The notes below the pieces were generated by a model. The model ran no database searches. It saw only the letters and a list, made by a program, of their open reading frames with translations, and was not told the DNA's origin. Source: JBGLNJ01 sp964353405 (GTDB lineage Bacteria; Chloroflexota; Anaerolineae; Fen-1058). Taken from it: a stretch of DNA of 14,885 bases. Shown here piece by piece: positions 6,906 to 13,897 of this stretch. Both the position numbers and the translations under genes were made by a program. How positions within the stretch are numbered: the stretch's first letter is position 1; the number at the start of each line of letters is the position of its first letter. The stretch lies in contig CAYGWJ010000426.1 of the NCBI GenBank assembly GCA_964353405.1, forward strand, positions 1 through 14,885, in the 5' to 3' direction.

Positions 6906-7598
6906 ATGTCCGTTCTCATCTTTGTAGAAGACAAACTATGCCAGTCCTATGATGTTCTTGCACGTGAGCAGTTGGGAATACCGCGACTTGACCGAAGCAA
7001 AGTCAAAGCGCAAAAGATTGAACTGGAAGAGGTCACAACCCTGGTGGGATGGCAAGCTCTGGTTGAGACTGCGCACAAGACGGGTTTTGATTGCGTGGTA
7101 GTCGTGATAGACCAGGAAGTGAACTGGCAATCACCGGATCGCCCGGATAAGCTACGGCAAGTTCAAGAGGCTTATGGGCAGTGGTGCAGGTGGCTTGATA
7201 TCCTGCCTCCAAATCACCAGATCAAACAAACCAAAGTCTCGCTCGTAGTTTCCCAAACTTGCCTAGAGTGTTGGTTGCTGGCAGATACGCAGGCAGTTGT
7301 GCGGTTTGCAGTTGGCAAAGGCAAATCTGTCCCTGACTATAGGCCACAACAATCTGGACGTACTGAGAATACTCATCCGAGGGAAGCTCAACAACAGATA
7401 ACACGCATTCTGGCTGAGGTGAGTCGTCGCACCGGTCACAAAAGCCGCCGAGAACATGAAAAATCAATGAACCAAGATATTTGTAAATATCTTGATCCCG
7501 CACGCGCTCAACGAAACAATGCCAGCTTGGCATACTTTTTGGACCAAGTGAGGTGCGAGCGCAGCGGCTGCAATAATCGGCAGAATCTGGACCAGTAG
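6906..7598 (+). CDS. DUF4276/TOPRIM-like protein, probable effector partner of the ATPase
   Basis: A 230-residue protein that I read as a DUF4276-type (RloB-like, TOPRIM-fold) protein. An N-terminal beta strand ends in an acidic residue (LIFVEDK, Glu8). A second hydrophobic strand ends VVVIDQE (Asp69, Glu71). SQTCLECWLLADTQAV (116-131) follows, with the ECWLLAD motif typical of DUF4276. A basic C-terminal helix carries RREHEKSMNQDICKYLD (181-197). In TOPRIM nucleases the strand-end acidic residues bind metal. The usual DxD is here D-x-E, so activity is not guaranteed. Proteins of this class commonly follow COG4637-like ATPases and serve as the nuclease half of two-gene defence modules. The gap to the helicase start is only 2 nt. 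The gene is less GC-rich than the methylase, which suggests a separate origin. Confidence 0.6.
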   Translation: MSVLIFVEDKLCQSYDVLAREQLGIPRLDRSKVKAQKIELEEVTTLVGWQALVETAHKTGFDCVVVVIDQEVNWQSPDRPDKLRQVQEAYGQWCRWLDILPPNHQIKQTKVSLVVSQTCLECWLLADTQAVVRFAVGKGKSVPDYRPQQSGRTENTHPREAQQQITRILAEVSRRTGHKSRREHEKSMNQDICKYLDPARAQRNNASLAYFLDQVRCERSGCNNRQNLDQ

Positions 7599-7600
7599 CA

Positions 7601-8788
7601 ATGCTATCTCTCCGTGCTCATACTTTCCGCATCTACTACGGCCCGGCGTATGACCCGCTGCACAACTTTTACATTCCCGCGCTTTCGGCCAGCGTTCAGT
7701 ATGACCGCAGCGCGGGCTTTTTCAGTTCTTCGGCGCTGGCGGTAGCCGCGGCCGGCGTTGCCCGGCTCATCCAGAACGGCGGGCGCATGCGGCTGCTCGT
7801 CGGCGCGGCGCTGGACGAAAAGGATGTCGAGGCTGTCCAGGCTGGCTATGACCTCAAAGCGCGCGTGACCGAGCGACTGCTCGAACGCTTCCCCGATCCA
7901 CAAGACGCGCTCTTGCAACAACGACTGCAAGTGTTGGCGTGGATGGTGGCCGAGGACACGCTCGAAATCAAAGTGGTGTTGCCGCGCGACGAGCATGGTT
8001 TGCCTATCCCAGCCCAGTCCGTGATGGACTATTTCCATGCCAAGTCTGGCGTCTTGACCGATGCGAATGGCGACCAGGTTGCCTTTACGGGAAGTATCAA
8101 TGAATCCGAAACCGCCTGGCAAAAGAATTACGAATCCTTTCTGGTTCTCTTTTCTTGGGATGCAACTCGAGCTCATCTGGCTCAGATTGTCATCAATTTT
8201 GAACGTCTGTGGGCCGACCAGGAGCCGAACTGGATTGCGCTCGACATCCCTCAAGCGGTAAAGGAGCGCCTGCTCAAATACCGCCCGCCACATGCACCCA
8301 CGCGCGATCCGCTTGAATACACGGCAGGTATGGAAACCTGCCCTACCGCGAAGCCTGGCAAAGATGGCAAGCAAGCTTTCGTCACGCAGGTTCCACAATC
8401 CGAGCGGCTGCTGTTCCAGTTCCTGCGCGACGCGCCCTATTTGCCCAACGCGACGGGGCTGGGTGCGGCGACCTCGGCCATTGTGCCGTGGCCGCATCAA
8501 GCGCGTGTCGCCAATGCCATCATTCAACGCTTTCCCGATCGCGCCATGTTGTGTGACGAGGTTGGCCTGGGCAAGACCATTGAGGCCAGCCTGGTCATCC
8601 GCCAGTTGATTTTATCCGGTCGGGTCAAACGCTGCCTGATCCTCGCGCCCAAGTCGGTGCTCAAGCAGTGGCAGGAAGAGCTGTACGAAAAGTTTGCGCT
8701 TGAGGTGCCTCGCTATGACGCGGGCAACCACGAGGGTTGCCTCTACGCCACAACCAAATTTGGTCGCACCCAAATAAAAAGGGTGTGA
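7601..8788 (+). CDS. PLD-like nuclease / SNF2-type helicase, truncated after motif Ia
   Basis: The frame encodes 395 residues, of which about 373 look native. The N-terminal part is a PLD-like nuclease domain: RIYYGPAYDPL at 10-20, FHAKSG with the His146-x-Lys148 pair, then GSINES at 164-169. A superfamily-2 helicase begins near 294: PWPHQ (Q-type motif, 296-300), Walker A EVGLGKT (320-326) and motif Ia LILAPKSVLKQWQ (346-358). The DExx box and the whole second helicase domain are missing; intact relatives usually approach or exceed 1000 residues. Homology appears to end at Asp373 (8717-8719), exactly where a palindromic repeat starts at about 8720. The last 22 codons are repeat sequence and end inside a hairpin. 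The helicase must be inactive, but the PLD domain could still fold. ATG 7601 lies 2 nt after the preceding stop. Confidence 0.8.
   Translation: MLSLRAHTFRIYYGPAYDPLHNFYIPALSASVQYDRSAGFFSSSALAVAAAGVARLIQNGGRMRLLVGAALDEKDVEAVQAGYDLKARVTERLLERFPDPQDALLQQRLQVLAWMVAEDTLEIKVVLPRDEHGLPIPAQSVMDYFHAKSGVLTDANGDQVAFTGSINESETAWQKNYESFLVLFSWDATRAHLAQIVINFERLWADQEPNWIALDIPQAVKERLLKYRPPHAPTRDPLEYTAGMETCPTAKPGKDGKQAFVTQVPQSERLLFQFLRDAPYLPNATGLGAATSAIVPWPHQARVANAIIQRFPDRAMLCDEVGLGKTIEASLVIRQLILSGRVKRCLILAPKSVLKQWQEELYEKFALEVPRYDAGNHEGCLYATTKFGRTQIKRV
8721..8774. repeat. Direct repeat copy A (54 bp) at the helicase truncation point
   Basis: This copy matches 8841-8894 over 54 bp with three mismatches at an exact 120-bp offset. 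It contains the palindrome GGCAACC-ACGAG-GGTTGCC and starts where helicase coding sequence stops, marking the probable breakpoint. Confidence 0.8.
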
Positions 8789-8793
8789 CCAAA
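8759..8793. repeat. Inverted repeat with A-rich loop
   Basis: Arms at 8759-8771 and 8781-8793 (13 bp, one mismatch) enclose a 9-nt A-rich loop. The truncated helicase frame stops inside the right arm. It could form a hairpin in either transcript of this convergent region. There is no T-run after the stem on either strand, so a classical rho-independent terminator is not supported. Confidence 0.65.
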
Positions 8794-8809
8794 ATCAGTT
8801 GGTCGTCTG

Positions 8810-8867
8810 CGTAGGGGCAGGTCTTGTGCCTGCCCAGATGCGGGCAACCACGAGGGTTGCCCCTACG
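8810..8867. repeat. REP/MITE-like palindromic element
   Basis: A 58-bp element is bounded by inverted ends (GTAGGGGCA at 8811-8819 and TGCCCCTAC at 8858-8866). It contains two internal palindromes: GGGCAGG...CCTGCCC at 8815-8834, and GGGCAACC...GGTTGCCC at 8842-8862. This is the familiar small dispersed element type that I associate with Chloroflexota and cyanobacteria. It encodes nothing and presumably moved with help in trans. Confidence 0.65.
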
Positions 8868-8894
8868 CCACAACCAGATTTGGTCACACCCAAA
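8841..8894. repeat. Direct repeat copy B (54 bp)
   Basis: Second copy of the 54-bp unit at 8721. Its palindrome is intact (GGGTTGCCCC), whereas copy A has one change (CTC for CCC). It overlaps the right half of the REP-like element and continues to the GGTCACACCC word at 8882-8891. Confidence 0.8.
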
Positions 8895-8989
8895 AGAAAC
8901 GGGGGGTACACATCGAGGCTTTGTCTGGAAAGGCTCATTGACCACCGTTCACCCAACGACCCGATCATTGACGTCGTTTCTCCTACACC
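8895..8989. other. Convergent intergenic remainder without a recognised feature
   Basis: These 95 bp between the repeat block and the aldolase stop hold no convincing gene. A + strand frame runs on to 8999, but it consists of translated repeat plus unrecognisable sequence. It may be debris from the event that removed the 3' half of the helicase gene. Confidence 0.4.
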
Positions 8990-9835
8990 TCAGAGTTGAC
9001 CAGGTTCGGCGGACGCTCGCCGCATAGAACCATCAAGACCTGTTCCGCTCGAACCGTCATTTGCCTTCAACTTTTCCGCTGCCTGTTTCGCCAGCTTGAC
9101 TTCAGCCACGGCGCCGGCCCGCATGAACTTGACGTCGCTGCCCATCGGGATAAAGATAAAGCCCTGCTCGACACGCTTGACGACACTTTCCGACGCGCCT
9201 GTGTCAATGCCCGGGATCTTGCCCGTGTTGCGGCACGCCAGAATGACGCGCTCCAACATGCGCGCGTGATCTTGTCGCTTGGCGGCTTCGCGCGGATGAA
9301 AACCCATCGAGCACGCCAGGTCAGCCGGGCCGATCATGCAGCCGTCAATGCCCGGCACAGCCATGATGGCCTCGGCGTTTTCCACGGCTTGCACCGTCTC
9401 GATCTGCACGGCGACAAAGAGCTGATCGTTGATCCAGTCCATGTAATCATCGCCATAAGCAGCCGCGCGCGCCGAGCCCCACGAGCGCTCGCCGACCGGC
9501 GGCAGACGGCACGCCCTGGCAAAGGCGCGCGCATCGTCGGCCGTGTTCACCATCGGCGAGACAATGCCCATGATGCCCGCGTCGAGCAATTGGCCGATCA
9601 GCGGGAAAAAGTTGTAAATGACGCGCGCGAACGGCATCGCGGGAGTGGTACATACCGCCGTCACGCCCTGAATCATCGAGTCCTGTCCCCACGAGCCATG
9701 CTGACCGTCGAGCAGGACAAAATCAACACCCGAATGCCCCAGGAACTCGGCGGCGACATGCGAGCCGAGCTTGGCCGAATAGCCAAAGGCGGGTTCGCCC
9801 TCGAGCATCTTTAATTTGGCGGTATTGATTTTCAT
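8990..9835 (-). CDS. HpcH/HpaI-family 2-keto-3-deoxy sugar acid aldolase
   Basis: A 281-residue class II (metal-dependent) aldolase of the HpcH/HpaI family. Members cleave 2-keto-3-deoxy acids retro-aldolically to pyruvate and an aldehyde. Visible family residues: VLLDGQHG with the catalytic-base His46, Arg71 after PFA, Asp85 in LLDAG (dyad partner), the GSARAAAYG loop (120-128), metal ligand Glu146 in QIETVQA, and Asp172 in GPADLA. One oddity is Gln45 where relatives usually have Glu (DGEH). The C-terminus carries an extra Gly/Ser-rich tail (about 258-281). ATG 9835 is preceded by AAGGAG at 4-nt spacing. It is the last gene of the operon, 15 bp after the transporter. In context it likely splits the dehydratase product (for a pentonate, into pyruvate plus glycolaldehyde). 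The exact substrate cannot be read from sequence. Confidence 0.85.
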   Translation of the reverse strand: MKINTAKLKMLEGEPAFGYSAKLGSHVAAEFLGHSGVDFVLLDGQHGSWGQDSMIQGVTAVCTTPAMPFARVIYNFFPLIGQLLDAGIMGIVSPMVNTADDARAFARACRLPPVGERSWGSARAAAYGDDYMDWINDQLFVAVQIETVQAVENAEAIMAVPGIDGCMIGPADLACSMGFHPREAAKRQDHARMLERVILACRNTGKIPGIDTGASESVVKRVEQGFIFIPMGSDVKFMRAGAVAEVKLAKQAAEKLKANDGSSGTGLDGSMRRASAEPGQL

Positions 9836-9850
9836 GTTTCTCCTTGTTGT

Positions 9851-11065
9851 TCAATTCTGCCATCGCGCCGGCACGGTCACGCGTAGGGAAAGCAGCCAGC
9901 CGAGCAAAATCAGAAATGCGGACAGCAGAAAGACGCCGCGCAAGCCGATCCACGGCACGGTCATCAACGCAGTGCCCATCAGAGGCGCGGTCATCCCTCG
10001 CAGGCCCACCAGGCCCGCATGGACCGCCGTATAGTCGCTGACCTGATCTCGGCGGGCGAACTGCATGATAGCATTCATCCAGCCCAGGTCAACGCCGGCC
10101 ACGGTGATGCCGGTAAAGATATAGCCCAGCGCCGCCAGCCGTATATCTCGCGCCCCAAAGAACGCCAGCGGGATAGCCATCGTCAGGATAAAGTTGACCC
10201 GGATCGTCCAAAAGCCTCCACGGCGGTCCACGGTCCGGCCCCAGACGATGTAAAAGAGCATCCAGAATATAGAGTTAACCATTCCCATCCAGCCAACCTG
10301 GCTATAGTTCAAATGCAGCTCGTCCACCAGCAAGATGGGAATCAGCGGCGCGGTCAGAAGCGAACCAAAGCCATAAATAAAAAGGGCAATGCTATAGTCG
10401 CGATAGCGCGCATCTTGCCACAGAACGCGCCACGGCTCCAGCACACCCTGCCGCGTCCGACGGATGACCTCTGTATATTTGACGCCGCCGAACATCAAAC
10501 CCGCGAGAATGCCAAAGACGGCCACCAGCGGGAACAGATAGCGATAGCTCCATACATCCAACAGACGTCCAAACAACGGCGTCATGAGCGTGATGCAAGC
10601 CGTAAAGCCTACCCGCACGTAAGCCATCGCGCGGCCACGATAGGCGTCCGGGTAGATCCGCTGCATGATCTCGACATAGCCCGGCAGCGGCAAGGAAACA
10701 ATCAGCCAGTGCGCCACGACGATGAGAGCAAAGGGCAAGGGCAGGACGACGAACGGCATCAGGAGAAACAGCCCGCGCCCAAAGGTCCAGGCCGCAACCA
10801 TGTAGGGCATCTTGTGGCGCCCCTGCAAATAGGGCGCCGATAGCACGGCCAGGATGTTGCCAGCGGCCGGCGCGGCGGTGATGAGCGAGAGCAGAAACGG
10901 GCTGGCGCCCAAGCGGCGGGCGACGACCGGCGAGAACGTGTTAATCGCCGCCACATAGACGCCCACCAGCATAGCCGCCGTGAGGTCGAGGGTAAAGTTG
11001 TGCCGCAGGTCAGCCGGAGCACTGTTCCAGTAGCGCCGAAGAGCCGCGATGAATACGTTCGTCAT
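9851..11065 (-). CDS. MFS transporter, probably sugar-acid or sugar uptake
   Basis: A 404-residue inner-membrane protein with about 12 hydrophobic segments, the expected size for a major facilitator superfamily permease. Segments are visible from about residue 28 (LDLTAAMLVGVYVAAI) to the last one near 380-395 (VFLLSAFLILLGWLLSL). A charged loop, YRGRAMAYVRVG, and a central cytoplasmic linker (KYTEVIRRTRQG) separate the two six-helix halves. The substrate cannot be read directly. Position in a sugar-acid operon suggests uptake of the acid or of a related sugar. ATG 11065 overlaps the stop of the upstream FAH gene (ATGA), so translation is coupled; that upstream gene is frameshifted but its stop is kept in place. 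Confidence 0.85.
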   Translation of the reverse strand: MTNVFIAALRRYWNSAPADLRHNFTLDLTAAMLVGVYVAAINTFSPVVARRLGASPFLLSLITAAPAAGNILAVLSAPYLQGRHKMPYMVAAWTFGRGLFLLMPFVVLPLPFALIVVAHWLIVSLPLPGYVEIMQRIYPDAYRGRAMAYVRVGFTACITLMTPLFGRLLDVWSYRYLFPLVAVFGILAGLMFGGVKYTEVIRRTRQGVLEPWRVLWQDARYRDYSIALFIYGFGSLLTAPLIPILLVDELHLNYSQVGWMGMVNSIFWMLFYIVWGRTVDRRGGFWTIRVNFILTMAIPLAFFGARDIRLAALGYIFTGITVAGVDLGWMNAIMQFARRDQVSDYTAVHAGLVGLRGMTAPLMGTALMTVPWIGLRGVFLLSAFLILLGWLLSLRVTVPARWQN

Positions 11066-11888
11066 GATGGGTTTTCTTCCACCCGATTCTCGATCAGCGC
11101 CGAACCTACTTGTATCTGCACCACATCGCCATATTGCAGCGAAAAATCCTCGGGTGGCACAATGCCGGTGCCCGTCATCAGCAAAACGCCGTCAGGAAAG
11201 TCCAGTTCTTGCGTCAGGTAACGGACCAGCTCGGCCAGATCACGCTTCATTCTGGCCGTGGTGGTCTCACCTTCAAACAGCACCGACTCTTGCCGCCGCA
11301 CGCGCAACCGAACCGAAAGACTGGCAAGTTCGCCCGGCTCGCACAGGCAAATCCCCGCTCCCAGCGCGCACGCGCCCGTGTAGATTTTGGCCTGTGGCAA
11401 GTAGAGAGGATTCTCACCTTCGATGTCTCGCGACGAGACATCATTACCGGCGCAATAGCCCACGATCTCGCCGTGGCGGTTGATCACCAGCACCAGTTCC
11501 GGCTCTGGCACGTTCCAGTGACTATCGCGGCGGATACGAATCGGCCCCCGATCTCCCACGACGCGCCAGCCCAGCGCCTTGAAAAAAAGAGTTCGGGACG
11601 GGCGGCGTCGTACACCCTGTCGTACACGTTCGGCACAGCCGACTCGGCGCGGCGCGCGTCGCGGCTGCGCAGATACGTGACGCCTGCCGCCCAGACCTCA
11701 TGCCAGGCATCCAGCGGCGCAAGCATTTCACCACTCGCCGGCTCAGCCTTCGGCAGGCGTTTAAAAAGCTCCGCCATCGCATCGCGGCGCAAATCGAGCA
11801 GCGCGCTCAGGCCAAAACCAGCCGGCAAGAAAAATCCGTCGCTTGCCCAACGCGGCCCGGGTGTCGTTTGATGACGCGTCAACATCAT
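11062..11888 (-). pseudogene. FAH-family 2-keto-3-deoxy-pentonate dehydratase-like gene, frameshifted
   Basis: Two frames of one gene. The first (11888 down to about 11583) encodes the N-terminal part: EVWAAGVTYLRSRDARRAES, then VYDRVYDAARPELFF. The second continues KALGWRVVGD, RRDSHWNVPEPELVLVI (PEPE metal-site region), SSRDIEGENPLYLPQAK and MTGTGIVPPEDF, to the TGA at 11062-11064. Joined, they form a normal FAH fold protein of about 275 residues. The SRDIEGENPLYLPQAK pattern is like the XylX/KdaD group, which dehydrates 2-keto-3-deoxy-pentonates in the Weimberg pathway; this is from memory. The break is at a 7-T run, where a +1 or -2 change restores the frame. It could be a true mutation, slippage-dependent expression or a sequencing error. 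ATG 11888 overlaps the dehydratase stop, and the gene's own stop overlaps the transporter start. Confidence 0.8.
11582..11588 (-). other. Poly-T frameshift site in the FAH-family gene
   Basis: Seven A on the + strand (seven T in the coding strand) stand in codons CTC TTT TTT TCA. Homology changes frame exactly here: upstream the zero frame reads RPELFF, downstream the -1 frame reads KALGW. Five or eight T would give one continuous protein. A single -1 slip on the T run by ribosome or polymerase would also do so, although T7 after C is not the canonical X-XXY-YYZ phase. Confidence 0.75.
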
Positions 11889-13828
11889 TTTGACACTCTT
11901 TCGACAATCATGTCTACATCATACACGCAGCCGCCCCAGGCGCCGCCGCTGATGTTTTGTAGCGCGGCCCACAGGCGAGTGTCATCCGGCAGGTCGGGGT
12001 CCGGCTCGAGGTCTGGATGAGGAGGGCGCGCAGCCAACACGCGCGCGCCTTCGTCGGCGGGAAAACGCCGGTCCGAATCGCCCACCACGTCAATCCGCCC
12101 GCTCAGATGGACGCGATCCACAATGATTTGAATGACATCGCCTTCGCGCACACGGCCCAGCGGACCGCCCGCCAGGGCTTCGGGTCCAACATGCCCGATG
12201 CAGGCGCCGGTGCTCACGCCGCTAAAGCGCGCATCCGTGATCAGCGCCACCTCTTTGCCCCAGGGCAGATGGCGCAGCGCGGCGGTCAACTGGTACGTCT
12301 CTTCCATGCCCGCGCCCATCGGGCCGCGCCCCATCAGCACCATCACGTCCCCTGGCATGACCGGGCGATCGCCCAGTCCCTTGACGGCCGCAATCGCCGC
12401 GCGCTCGGTCGTAAAGACACGCGCCGGGCCGACCTTGCGATACACGCCGTCACCGTCCACCACGCCGGGATCAATCGCGGTGCTTTTGATCACAGCGCCT
12501 TTTGGCGCAAGATTCCCTGTCAGAAAAGTGACCGTGCTCGTCAGACCCCGCTGCTGCGCCCGCTCTGGATTCATAATGACGTCGTCAGGATCAATGCCAT
12601 CCACCGCACGCAATCGCTCGCGCAGGCGTTGGCGGCGTTCACTCACTTGCCATTCGTCCAAAGCCTGGCCCAACCTGCAACCGTTGACGGTCATAGCGTC
12701 GAGCCGAAGCAAGCCCATCTGGCGGAGATGCAACATCACTTCCGGCACGCCACCGGCCAGAAACACCTGAACCGTCGCGTGGCCTACCGGGCCATTCGGC
12801 AAAACGTCCACCAGCCGAGGCGTCTGCCGATTGATGCGTGTCCAATCCGCCACTGTCGGACGCGGGAGGCGCGCAGCGTGCGCGATGGCGGGGATGTGCA
12901 AGAGCAAGTTGGTGCTGCCTCCGAACGCGGCATACGTCACCATCGCGTTGTGCAAAGCATCCTCGTTCAAGATGTCGGCTACGGCGACACCTCGGCGGTG
13001 CAACTCGATCAGCGCTTGCGCTGAACGCCGCGCCATGTCGAGCCAGATCGGATGACCGGAGGGCGACAGCGCCGAGTGCATCACCGCCAGCCCAAGCGCT
13101 TCGGCAACGACCTGGCTGGTGGCCGCCGTGCCAAGGAATTGACAGCCCCCACCGGGCGAGGCGCACGCCCGGCAGCCCAGCTCGGATGCCTCGTCCAGGC
13201 TGACAAGGCCGTGGGCAAAGCGCGCGCCCAGCGATTGAATCTTGCCGGCGTCGTCGCCCTGCTTGGGCAAAAGTGTCACGCCGCCGGGCACCAGGATGCA
13301 GGGGAGCGCTTTTTGCGCGGCGAGCGCCATCAGCATTGCGGGCAGGCCCTTGTCGCAAGTAGCCACGCCCATTACACCGCGCCGGGTGGGCAGCGAACGA
13401 ATGAGCCGCCGCAGCACCATGGCCGCGTCATTCCGATAGGCCAGGCTGTCCATGATGCCGGGCGTCCCTTGCGTCCGGCCATCGCACGGGTCCGTGACAT
13501 ATCCGGCAAACGGAAGCGCTCCAAGCCGTGCAAATTCCTCGGCGGCCGCCTGCGCCAACAGCCCGACTTCCCAGTGCCCGACGTGATAGCCTAACGCAAT
13601 CGGCGTGCCGTCGGGCGCGCGGAGGCCGCCCTGCGTGCTGAGAATCAAAAATTCCTCGCGCCCCAATTGCGCCGGATTCCAACCCATCCCGGCATCTTGC
13701 GTCCAACCGAACACGTCGCCACTGGGCGCATGGCGCAGCCAATCAGCCTCCAGCGGCAAGCGCCCGGACGGGCCGCTCGCATGTGTTTCGACGTCGTACA
13801 GGCTGGCGTGTGTGGCATCAAGGTTCAT
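11885..13828 (-). CDS. yjhG: YjhG/YagF-family D-xylonate dehydratase (IlvD/Edd superfamily)
   Basis: A 647-residue iron-sulphur dehydratase, close to the roughly 655 residues of E. coli YjhG. It removes water from an aldonic acid (D-xylonate in YjhG) to give the 2-keto-3-deoxy acid. Three cluster-ligand regions are visible: DPCDGRTQG (Cys115), ATCDKGLPA (Cys158, with Asp159 and Lys160) and GGGCQFLGTA (Cys229). YjhG-specific stretches such as GYHVGHWEVGLL and TRRGVMGVATC support the subfamily. The C-terminal half carries the expected domain (STAIDPGVV, PVMPGDVMVLMGRGPMGAGM, ITDARFSGVSTGACIGHVGPEA). ATG 13828 is chosen over the longer frame to 13969: GGAG lies 8 nt before it, the length fits, and the extra 47 codons are antisense to a DUF885 remnant. 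The stop overlaps the FAH start (ATGA). Related aldonates are possible substrates. Confidence 0.9.
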   Translation of the reverse strand: MNLDATHASLYDVETHASGPSGRLPLEADWLRHAPSGDVFGWTQDAGMGWNPAQLGREEFLILSTQGGLRAPDGTPIALGYHVGHWEVGLLAQAAAEEFARLGALPFAGYVTDPCDGRTQGTPGIMDSLAYRNDAAMVLRRLIRSLPTRRGVMGVATCDKGLPAMLMALAAQKALPCILVPGGVTLLPKQGDDAGKIQSLGARFAHGLVSLDEASELGCRACASPGGGCQFLGTAATSQVVAEALGLAVMHSALSPSGHPIWLDMARRSAQALIELHRRGVAVADILNEDALHNAMVTYAAFGGSTNLLLHIPAIAHAARLPRPTVADWTRINRQTPRLVDVLPNGPVGHATVQVFLAGGVPEVMLHLRQMGLLRLDAMTVNGCRLGQALDEWQVSERRQRLRERLRAVDGIDPDDVIMNPERAQQRGLTSTVTFLTGNLAPKGAVIKSTAIDPGVVDGDGVYRKVGPARVFTTERAAIAAVKGLGDRPVMPGDVMVLMGRGPMGAGMEETYQLTAALRHLPWGKEVALITDARFSGVSTGACIGHVGPEALAGGPLGRVREGDVIQIIVDRVHLSGRIDVVGDSDRRFPADEGARVLAARPPHPDLEPDPDLPDDTRLWAALQNISGGAWGGCVYDVDMIVERVSK

Positions 13829-13836
13829 AAGGTTCG

Positions 13837-13840
13837 CTCC
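13837..13840 (-). promoter_or_regulatory. Ribosome binding site deciding the dehydratase start
   Basis: GGAG on the - strand, 8 nt before ATG 13828. It supports this start over the in-frame ATG at 13969. Confidence 0.5.
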
Positions 13841-13897
13841 AGTCAGATGAGGACGGCACTCACCCGTATACCGAATCTGGCAGATTTTTCCCGCGGC

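Noticed and set aside
8759..8793. Rho-independent terminator for the convergent operons
   Set aside because: The stem is good but no T-run follows on either strand.
8721..8894. Possible CRISPR-like array
   Set aside because: There are only two units, 54 bp long at 120-bp offset, with a palindromic element between them. Unit length and spacing do not fit CRISPR; REP-like repeats explain it.
8799..8999. 66-codon + strand gene in the convergent gap
   Set aside because: It is translated REP sequence followed by unrecognisable residues, with no ribosome binding site.
12017..13024. Long + strand frames opposite the dehydratase, and likewise opposite the aldolase and transporter
   Set aside because: Their residues are basic and low in hydrophobic pattern, typical of GC-rich antisense shadows. 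The - strand proteins have clear family motifs.
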